Positions 14,239 to 20,459 of a stretch of 28,546 nucleotides of DNA are shown here, piece by piece. Source of the DNA: Actinomycetes bacterium (GTDB lineage: Bacteria; Actinomycetota; Acidimicrobiia; Acidimicrobiales; Microtrichaceae). The DNA is taken from NCBI GenBank assembly GCA_023389745.1, contig JAEWED010000036.1, positions 1 to 28,546 on the forward strand, given 5' to 3'. Position 1 is the stretch's first letter; every line of letters starts with the position of its first letter. The position numbers were made by a program, and so were the translations under genes. The notes beneath the pieces are model-generated. The model was not told the DNA's origin. It ran no database searches and saw only the letters and a list, made by a program, of their open reading frames with translations.

Positions 14239-17200
14239 TCAGGAGGTCGTCGCGCCGTTGTTCCAGACACGGACGGCGATGCCTGCGGCACCCGAGTTGC
14301 CGGTCGCGCCGGTCTGACCGGCGCTGGCGCCACCGCCGCCGTTGGCTGCGTCACCGCTGGGGCCGGGAGTACCCGCACCGCCACCAGCACCACCGCCACC
14401 GCCGGAACCGCCGGCGCCACCCGATGCGGCACGGTTCAGCGTGCCGCCCGAGACCGACGCCGTACCGGTGCCGAGGTGGAACACGGAGATCGACGGACCG
14501 CCGGCGCCACCACCGGCGCCGCCACCGCCGCCGCCACCACCGCCGGCGCCACCGCCGCCGCCGCTTCCGGCCTCGCAGCAGGAGTCGCCGCCACCAGCGG
14601 TGCCGTTGCCGCCCCTGCCACCAGCACCACCAGCAGCACCGTTGCCGCCCGTGCCACCGGCCCCAGCCGTCACGACGGAGTTGGTCACCGTCGCCGAGGA
14701 GTTGTGGGCGTAGACGCCGAAGGAACCGCCGCCGGCGATGCCGACACCGGACGAACCGGCACCGGCGTTGCCGCCGCCACCACCGGCGCCGCCACCACCA
14801 CCGGAGGCACTGGCGCTACGACCACCGCCGCCGCCACCACCACCGTGGCCGACGCTGGCGTTGCCGCCGCCGCCACCGTTGATGCCGGACCAGAGGGCGC
14901 CGGCACTCGAGGTCGCGTTCGAGCCGCCGGAGCCGGCGCCACCGGCGCCACCAGCGGCACCGCCGCCGCCACCACCGGCGTGGCTGCCGCCACCGAAGAG
15001 CGTGCCGCCGCCACCGGCGCCACCACCGGCACCGCCGCCACCGGCCTCGCCGTTGGCACCGCCGCCGGAGTAGCTGCCGCCGCGGCCACCGGCGCCGCTA
15101 CGGGCGTTGCCGGAGCCGCCGCAGGACGCAGCACCGTTGCCGGGCGAGCTCGGACCGGACGCACCGGCGCCGTTCGAGCCGGTGCACCCCTGGCCCGCAG
15201 CACCCGGCGCACCGCCGGAGGTGGTACCGGCCACGCCGGGCTTCGCCGTGATGGTCGAGTCGGTCACCGAGACGCTCGCCCCGCTGATCGCACGCACGCC
15301 GTAGGCGCTGTTGCCGGCGCCGGACGGCGTGCCGCTGTCGACCGTGACACGGGTCAGCGCTGCCGAGCCGCCGGTGACGAGCACGCCGGTCGAGGCGCCG
15401 CCCGAGGTGCCGTTGATCGTCAGGTCGAGCAGGGTCGCGTTCGTCGAGGACGCGATGCCGACCGTGCCGTTCACCGTGGTGGCACCGGAGCGGGAGGTGA
15501 AGCCCGCTTCGTAACCACCGCGGACCGTGACGCCGGTCGTCGAGTTGAGGTTGAAGGCGGCGTAGGTGCCGCTGACGACCTGGACGACCGTGCGGCCGCC
15601 GGCGACGGCGTTGGTCACGCCCTGGCCGATGGAGGCACACGGGCTGGCGAGCGTGCCGCACGAGCCGCTGTCGGAGCCGCCCGGTGCCTGCACGAACACG
15701 GTGTCGGCGAGCACGCCGTCGACGCCGTCGCAGTTCGTGTCCTTCGCAGAGGAGTCGAGTGCGTCAGGCGCACCCGGGTAGGTCGTCGCGTCGGCGTCGT
15801 TGCAGTCGTCCGCGGCGACCGAGCCGTCACCGTCGTCGTCGACGTACACGGTGATCGCGATCGAGGCGGGTGTCGAGACCTTGCCGCCGGCGTCGGTCAC
15901 GACGAGCGTCGCCGTGTAGGAGCCGACCGCGTAGGTGTGCGACGGGGTCGCACCGGTGCCGACGCCGCCGTCACCGAAGTCCCACGCGTACGTGAGGTTG
16001 GTGCCCTCAGGGTCGGACGACGAGGTGCCGTCGAAGCTGACCGCCAGCGGGCGGGGGCCGGACTGCGGGGACGCGTTGATCGCCGCGGTCGGGACCTGGT
16101 TCGGGATCACCACGACGGTCACCGTCGCGGTGTCGGTCACGCCGAAGTCGTCGGTGACCGTCAGCTCGGCCTCGTAGGTGCCGGGCGCCGTGAAGAGACG
16201 GGACGGGTTCGCCGAGGTCGACGAGCCGCCGTCACCGAAGTCCCAGGCGTAGGAAGCGATGGTGCCGTCGGTGTCGACCGATCCCGCCGAGGAGAACTGC
16301 ACCAGCAGGGGCTCGGTGCCCGTCGTGGGCGTGCCCGAAGCGACCGCGGTCGGCGCTGCGTTCGGCGTGATGGTGACCTCGACCGACGCGGTGGCGGTGC
16401 CACCGGCGTTGTCGGTCACGGTCAGGACCGCCACGTAGGTGCCGGCGACGCTGTACGACTTCGACGGGTTCGCCGTGTTCGCGCTGGTGCCGTCGGCGAA
16501 GTCCCAGTGGTAGCTGGCGATCGTGCCGTCGGTGTCAGCGGACCCGGCCGACGAGAACGCGATCGGGAGTCCCACCCGGCGGGTGGTCGGCGTCGCGGCG
16601 GCGACCGCGGTCGGCGCCTCGTTTGGGATCGCGTCGACCTGGATCGAGATGGTCGACGAGCTCGTCGCACCCTCGGCGTCGGCCACGGTCAGCGTGGCGG
16701 TGTAGGTGCCCGGCGTGCCGTAGGTGTAGCTGGGGTTGGCAGCCGAGGAGCCGTTGCCGTCTCCGAAGGTCCACGCGGTGGACACGATGCCGCCGTCGGT
16801 GTCGGTCGAGCCGGCCGAGCTGAAGTGCACGGTGAGCGGGGCCTGGCCGCCGGTCACGTTGGAGTTCGCGACAGCGGTCGGCGCGACGTTGGCCACGGCC
16901 GTGACCGACACCGTGGTGGAGTCGGTGGCGCCGGAGTCGTCGGTGACCGTCAGCGTCGCGGTGTACGAGCCGGCAGCGGCGTAGACGTGGTTCGGGTTCG
17001 CCGCGGTGGACGTGCCACCGTCGCCGAAGCTCCACGACCAGCCGACGATCGAGCCGTCGGCGTCGTCCGAGCCGGCCGAGGAGAACGCGACGGCGAGCGG
17101 CGCCTTGCCCGAGGTGGGCGTGGCCGACGCGGCAGCGACCGGCGCGACGTTCGGCACGACGTCGATCGTGGTCGTCTCGGTCGCGGTGGCGCCACCGTCG

Positions 17201-17772
17201 TCGGTCACGGTCAGCGTGACCACGTGCGGCCCGGCCGCGGTGAACACGTGCGTCGGGGTCGGATCGGTCGAGGTCGCGCCGCCGAAGTCCCACGCGTACG
17301 ACACGATCGTGCCGTCGGAGTCGGTCGAGCCGGTGCCGTCGAAGTCGACCGCGAGCGGTGCCTTGCCGGTGGTCGGGTCGGCCGAGATCACCGCGGTCGG
17401 CGCGGCGTTCACGCCGACGACGCTGATGATCGCGGTCGCCGTGCCGGAGGCGCCCTTGTCGTCGGTGACCTTCAGCGTCGCGGTGTAGGTGCCACCCGCG
17501 GTGTAGGTGTGGGTCACGTCCGCGTCGGTCTCGACCGGCGAGCCGTCACCGAAGTTCCACTCGTACGACGCGATGCTGCCGTCGGGATCGACGGAGCCGG
17601 CGGACGAGAACTCCACCTCGAGCGGCGCCGCACCCGAATCGGGTGTCGCACTGATGCTCGCGGTCGGGGCGAGGTTGGTGCCCCCCGGAGTGGTTGGTGG
17701 TTGCGTACACGCCGCAGCCACGAGGGCAAGTGTTCCTACGAGGCACAGCAGTGCCCCACGAGACCAACGCAT
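14239..17772 (-). CDS. Large surface lipoprotein: seven PKD domains, MopE-type metal site, Gly-rich beta-helix
   Basis: A 1177-residue exported protein. The signal peptide ends at Cys22 (LALVAAAC), probably lipidated. Seven PKD (Ig-like) domains of about 87 residues follow (about 33-640), each with N-x-APTA...G.APL.V.FSSAGS.D.DG.I.SY.W.FGDG and an ending such as YTATLTVTD. Next comes DDDGDG...DCNDADATTYPGAPD...D.NCDGVDG, the putative metal-binding motif of MopE-type proteins. The rest resembles a right-handed beta-helix (VTVRGGYEAGF, LLDLTINGTSGG, VTDSTI) into which long Gly-rich stretches are inserted (from about residue 870 onward), ending VRVWNNGATTS. Probably a cell-surface adhesin or sensor of matrix/polysaccharide; no catalytic residues seen. 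ATG 17772 follows GGAGGGGG; the in-frame ATG nine codons upstream precedes that ribosome site. Confidence 0.88.
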   Translation of the reverse strand: MRWSRGALLCLVGTLALVAAACTQPPTTPGGTNLAPTASISATPDSGAAPLEVEFSSAGSVDPDGSIASYEWNFGDGSPVETDADVTHTYTAGGTYTATLKVTDDKGASGTATAIISVVGVNAAPTAVISADPTTGKAPLAVDFDGTGSTDSDGTIVSYAWDFGGATSTDPTPTHVFTAAGPHVVTLTVTDDGGATATETTTIDVVPNVAPVAAASATPTSGKAPLAVAFSSAGSDDADGSIVGWSWSFGDGGTSTAANPNHVYAAAGSYTATLTVTDDSGATDSTTVSVTAVANVAPTAVANSNVTGGQAPLTVHFSSAGSTDTDGGIVSTAWTFGDGNGSSAANPSYTYGTPGTYTATLTVADAEGATSSSTISIQVDAIPNEAPTAVAAATPTTRRVGLPIAFSSAGSADTDGTIASYHWDFADGTSANTANPSKSYSVAGTYVAVLTVTDNAGGTATASVEVTITPNAAPTAVASGTPTTGTEPLLVQFSSAGSVDTDGTIASYAWDFGDGGSSTSANPSRLFTAPGTYEAELTVTDDFGVTDTATVTVVVIPNQVPTAAINASPQSGPRPLAVSFDGTSSSDPEGTNLTYAWDFGDGGVGTGATPSHTYAVGSYTATLVVTDAGGKVSTPASIAITVYVDDDGDGSVAADDCNDADATTYPGAPDALDSSAKDTNCDGVDGVLADTVFVQAPGGSDSGSCGTLASPCASIGQGVTNAVAGGRTVVQVVSGTYAAFNLNSTTGVTVRGGYEAGFTSRSGATTVNGTVGIASSTNATLLDLTINGTSGGASTGVLVTGGSAALTRVTVDSGTPSGAGNSAYGVRAISGASVSVTDSTITAKPGVAGTTSGGAPGAAGQGCTGSNGAGASGPSSPGNGAASCGGSGNARSGAGGRGGSYSGGGANGEAGGGGAGGGAGGGGTLFGGGSHAGGGGGGAAGGAGGAGSGGSNATSSAGALWSGINGGGGGNASVGHGGGGGGGGRSASASGGGGGAGGGGGNAGAGSSGVGIAGGGSFGVYAHNSSATVTNSVVTAGAGGTGGNGAAGGAGGRGGNGTAGGGDSCCEAGSGGGGGAGGGGGGGGGAGGGAGGPSISVFHLGTGTASVSGGTLNRAASGGAGGSGGGGGAGGGAGTPGPSGDAANGGGGASAGQTGATGNSGAAGIAVRVWNNGATTS
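14342..15110 (-). repeat. Low-complexity GGC/GCC-rich coding stretch
   Basis: Runs of CCACCGCCGCC-type triplets encode the Gly-rich part of the beta-helix protein. Repeats are imperfect and in frame, with Gly runs broken by Ala, Ser and Asn. The stretch is prone to slippage and misassembly. Confidence 0.75.
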
Positions 17773-17801
17773 CGATTCGTCCCCCTCCAGGGTCCCCAAA
17801 C

Positions 17802-17820
17802 CACCCCTCGCCTAGGGGTG
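17802..17820 (-). promoter_or_regulatory. Small hairpin in the leader of the PKD gene
   Basis: CACCCCT (17802-17808) / AGGGGTG (17814-17820) with a 5-base loop, about 30 bases upstream of the PKD start and 12 from its GGAGGGGG ribosome site. It could be a leader hairpin, or a terminator acting on read-through from the desaturase. Confidence 0.35.
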
Positions 17821-17846
17821 ACCTCCGGAGTCTGACCAGAATTCAC

Positions 17847-17873
17847 CGGCAAGGCAAGCAAATGGGCCTGCCG
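17847..17873 (-). terminator. Probable terminator of the desaturase gene
   Basis: CGGCA-A-GGC pairs with GCC-TGCCG (8 bp with one bulged A) around a 10-base loop, 13 bases after the desaturase stop. Confidence 0.45.
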
Positions 17874-17886
17874 AGGGGGACGATGA

Positions 17887-18786
17887 TTATTCGGTCAACT
17901 CCGTCGAACGGCCTGCCAACTCCGGCGAAGGGCCTGGAACCTCGGCCGGATCGGCCGATCGGGGACGCTTCACGTCCCACACCACGTGCAGCCGCTCGAG
18001 CACGACGAGCACGTACCAGGTGACGTCGATCTCCCACCACCGCAGACCCTGGCGGGCGACGTGCGCCGAGCGGTGGTGGTTGTTGTGCCACCCCTCGCCG
18101 AGGGTCAGCACGGCGAGCAGCGGGTTGTTGCGACTCGTGTCGTCGGTGTCGAACCGGCGGCTGCCGAACACGTGGGCGAGCGAGTTGATCAGGAACGTCG
18201 AGTGCCACAGGACGACGGTCGACAGGAAGAACCCGATGAGCAGCCCGGACCAACCGCCGATCAGGAGACAGGCGACACCGAGCAGCCACGGCGGCAGCCA
18301 GTCGTGGCGGGAGATGAACCGGATCTCCGGGTACTTGGCGAAGTCCTTCATCGTCCCTTCCGGCACGGACGAGGTCTCGTCGGAGAGGATCCAGCCCACA
18401 TGGCTCCACCAGAACCCCTTCCGGGGCGTGTGCGGATCGTCGATGGTGTCGGTGTAGCGGTGGTGGATCCGGTGGTGGCCCGCCCACCACAGCGGGCTCT
18501 TCTGCGCGGCGGTGGCGCCACCGAACGCCAGGATGAACTGGAACACCCGGCCGGTCTTGTACGAGCGGTGCGAGAAGTAGCGGTGGTAGCCGGCGGTGAT
18601 GAAGAACATCCGGCCCCAGTACGTCGCGGCGAACAGGATCCACACCCCGGCGGGAACACCGGTGAAGATCGCGAGCAGCGGGAGCGCGTGGACCACGAAG
18701 AACGGGATCGAGCTCCGAGGGTTGATCCGACCGTGTGGGAGACGGCCTCCGTCGGGGACGGGAGTCGTGTCGAGGGTGGCAGTGAT
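17887..18786 (-). CDS. Membrane fatty acyl desaturase, apparent AUC start
   Basis: A 299-residue integral-membrane acyl-CoA/acyl-lipid desaturase. The three histidine boxes that hold the di-iron site are present: HRYFSH (68-73), HRIHH (105-109) and HNNHH (234-238), separated by the usual pairs of membrane segments. ITAGYHRYFSHRSYKT and GEGWHNNHH place it with delta-9-type desaturases, which insert the first double bond into saturated chains. No ATG, GTG or TTG lies at the expected start. GGAGGA (18795-18800) is followed after 8 bases by ATC (18784-18786), giving (M)TATLDTTPVPDGG. The only in-frame conventional start, GTG 18891, lies upstream of the TAGCGT promoter. It may be a true AUC start or a base error for ATG. 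Confidence 0.88.
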   Translation of the reverse strand: MTATLDTTPVPDGGRLPHGRINPRSSIPFFVVHALPLLAIFTGVPAGVWILFAATYWGRMFFITAGYHRYFSHRSYKTGRVFQFILAFGGATAAQKSPLWWAGHHRIHHRYTDTIDDPHTPRKGFWWSHVGWILSDETSSVPEGTMKDFAKYPEIRFISRHDWLPPWLLGVACLLIGGWSGLLIGFFLSTVVLWHSTFLINSLAHVFGSRRFDTDDTSRNNPLLAVLTLGEGWHNNHHRSAHVARQGLRWWEIDVTWYVLVVLERLHVVWDVKRPRSADPAEVPGPSPELAGRSTELTE

Positions 18787-18930
18787 GGTCGTGTTCCTCC
18801 GGGATGGCGGCGACCGATCGCACCGCCGAGCGGTGGGCCCTCGACCCGCATGCCGCGTGGTGAAGCGCAGGACGCTACCGGCGCGCCTCACCGCGCACGC
18901 AAACCCGGCGGCGCTGTCCTGAAAGGACGC
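18787..18930 (-). promoter_or_regulatory. Promoter and leader of the desaturase gene
   Basis: Minus-strand TAGCGT at 18872-18877 is the probable -10, giving a leader of about 80 bases that ends in GGAGGA. Close behind the upstream gene's stop, GTCCT/AGGAC (18916-18928) is a 5-bp hairpin that may be its weak terminator. No gene is seen in this gap. Confidence 0.45.
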
Positions 18931-19518
18931 TCACTCGCGTGACGCAGCACCCGATGGTTCGCAGACGTCACCGCTGATCAGCTCGGCGACCACGCACGCC
19001 CTGCTGAGCGCCCGTGCGAACTCGTCGCCGAGACGGTCGTCGAGCGCGGAGCGCGGGTCGGCGTCGACCGTCACGACCGCGACGCCCAGCTCGGTGTCGA
19101 CGTGCACCGCGACGCTCGCTGCGGCGACGAGCTCCGCCGAGGCCCGACCCTGCTCGATCAGATCGATCGCTGCGTCACCGAGGACCGTCGGCAGGCTGCT
19201 CCCCCGCAGGAGCGTCGGCCACCACCAGCGGGGCATGTCGGGGCGATCGACGGCCACGACGCCGTCGCCGACGTGGCGCACACCGATGCCCTCGACCGTG
19301 AGGTCCTCGGTGTCGAGGATCCACGAGAGCCCGGGCGGCAGCGAGGCGCCGGTGACCGACGACAGGACCAGCCGTCGGAACTCGCACGCCGAGATGTCCG
19401 GGTGGTTGCGGGCATCTCGGGACACGACCATCGCCGGCCCGCTGCGGGGCCACACGGTCAGCGCGACCGGCGGCAACTGGTGGGTCAGCGCGGCGGCGAG
19501 GCGGAGCATCTCGTTCAT
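18931..19518 (-). CDS. Conserved-looking unknown protein coupled to the DtxR-family gene
   Basis: A 195-residue protein of no family I recognise. It has no signal peptide or membrane segment. The first 75 residues mix hydrophobic strands (PPVALTVWP, PAMVVSRDARN) with helices. A Trp-rich RPDMPRWWWPTLLRG occurs near the middle, and the C-terminal third has alternating strands (VAVHVDTELGVAVVTVDADP) ending in an acidic helix. ATG 19518 overlaps the regulator's TGA as ATGA, so it is translated with the metal regulator and may act in the same pathway. The reading frame is supported by codon bias and coupling; the function is open. Confidence 0.65.
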   Translation of the reverse strand: MNEMLRLAAALTHQLPPVALTVWPRSGPAMVVSRDARNHPDISACEFRRLVLSSVTGASLPPGLSWILDTEDLTVEGIGVRHVGDGVVAVDRPDMPRWWWPTLLRGSSLPTVLGDAAIDLIEQGRASAELVAAASVAVHVDTELGVAVVTVDADPRSALDDRLGDEFARALSRACVVAELISGDVCEPSGAASRE

Positions 19519-20327
19519 TCGGGGGCGCCTCCGGTGGCGAGGGGTTCGGGGTGCACGAGGATCCGCTCCGCCGTGGCACCGGCCAGGGCGAGTGGCCGCC
19601 GGGCGTCGCCGTCGTCGACGATCTCGACGGCGAAGGAGCCGTCGGGCGAGGTGCTGACGAGTCGCCCTCGCACCTCGGGCTGCAGTCCGGCGAGCTCGAG
19701 CGCCTCGAGCATCCCCGGCACGAACTCGAGCTGTTCGGTGATGCGCACGACCTTGAACGAACCGCCGATCGCGACCTCGTCGAGCGGCACCGCGTTGGGA
19801 TCGGTCCACGCCGAGCCCGGGATCGGGTTGCCGTGCGGGCAGGTCGTCGGATCGCCGAGCACGGCCGACATGGCCGCCTCGGTCCGTGCGTTCATCACGC
19901 GCTCCCAGGCTTCGGCCTCGGCGTGGGCCTGCGCCCAACCGAGACCCAGCACGTCGGTGAGGAAGCGCTCCGCGATGCGGTGGCGACGCACGCGACGCTC
20001 GGCGTGCTCCAGGCCGGTGGCGGTCAGCCGGACCTGCCCGCCCTCGACGACGACCAGACCTCGCCGACGCAGCTTGCGGACCATCTCCGACACCGCGGGG
20101 CGGCTCACGCCCATGCGCTCGGCGATGCGGACCTGCACCGCGGTGATGTCGTCCTCGTCGAGCTCGAAGATCGCCTCGAGGTAGGCCGCGACCGCGGCAG
20201 GCAGGTCCTCGGCGCCGGAGGGATCCGGGGCCAGCTCGTCGGGTGTGAGCTCGTCGGGTGTGAGCTCGTCGGGTGTGAGCCCGTCGAGGTCGAGATGGCT
20301 CGTGCTTCCAGAAGTGTGACCGCTCAT
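19515..20327 (-). CDS. DtxR/MntR-family metal-dependent repressor
   Basis: A 270-residue regulator. After a tail with repeated LTPDE units (17-34), the winged helix-turn-helix follows (about 42-105; IAERMGVSRPAVSEMVRKLRRRGLV). Next come the dimerisation/metal domain (RRHRIAERFL...CPHGNPIPG) and a C-terminal FeoA/SH3-like domain (about 183-262). By eye-alignment, the ancillary-site residues His116, Glu120 and His135 are kept. The primary-site Met10, Cys102 and His106 of DtxR are replaced by Ala48, Glu139 and Arg143. Glu139, Glu142 and CPHG are more like MntR/ScaR proteins, so manganese is as likely as iron. A DtxR-type palindrome abuts its ATG, implying autoregulation. Confidence 0.88.
   Translation of the reverse strand: MSGHTSGSTSHLDLDGLTPDELTPDELTPDELAPDPSGAEDLPAAVAAYLEAIFELDEDDITAVQVRIAERMGVSRPAVSEMVRKLRRRGLVVVEGGQVRLTATGLEHAERRVRRHRIAERFLTDVLGLGWAQAHAEAEAWERVMNARTEAAMSAVLGDPTTCPHGNPIPGSAWTDPNAVPLDEVAIGGSFKVVRITEQLEFVPGMLEALELAGLQPEVRGRLVSTSPDGSFAVEIVDDGDARRPLALAGATAERILVHPEPLATGGAPE
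20233..20277 (-). repeat. Three perfect 15-bp coding repeats (LTPDE tail)
   Basis: AGCTCGTCGGGTGTG occurs three times without change (20233-20247, 20248-20262, 20263-20277), with a degenerate fourth unit to the right. They encode the repeated pentapeptide in the N-terminal tail of the metal regulator. Confidence 0.9.
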
Positions 20328-20329
20328 TG

Positions 20330-20343
20330 TCAGGTATGCCTAA
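20330..20343. promoter_or_regulatory. DtxR/MntR-type operator at the regulator's start
   Basis: On the minus strand TTAGGCATACCTGA is an interrupted palindrome with TTAGG and CCTGA half-sites, close to the TTAGG...CCTAA core of DtxR/IdeR/DmdR boxes. It ends 2 bases before ATG 20327, so bound repressor would block the start region. Confidence 0.65.
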
Positions 20344-20374
20344 CAAAGCGGGTGAAGCCAGTCAAGCGCAACGC

Positions 20375-20451
20375 GTCGGCGGAGCCGACGTCAGCGAGGT
20401 ACTGGGTCGGCGGAGCCGACGTCAGCGAGGTACTGCGTCGGCGATGCCGAC
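20375..20451. repeat. Three hairpin units at 31-bp period after the carboxylase gene
   Basis: GTCGGC-GGA-GCCGAC hairpins at 20375-20389 and 20406-20420, with identical flanks out to 30 bases. A third (GTCGGC-GAT-GCCGAC) lies at 20437-20451. All share a 31-bp period. They lie 9 or more bases after the carboxylase stop and before the divergent operator region, so they probably act as a tandem terminator for the FAS/ACC operon. Confidence 0.75.
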
Positions 20452-20459
20452 TCCACGGT

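Noticed and set aside
14476..17835. Long plus-strand open frame opposite the PKD gene
   Set aside because: The minus strand shows seven clear PKD domains, a signal peptide and a ribosome site; the plus frame is low-complexity Ala/Arg/Gly.
20375..20451. CRISPR-like repeats
   Set aside because: Only three units with no unique spacers; the whole period is repeated, which is a tandem duplication.
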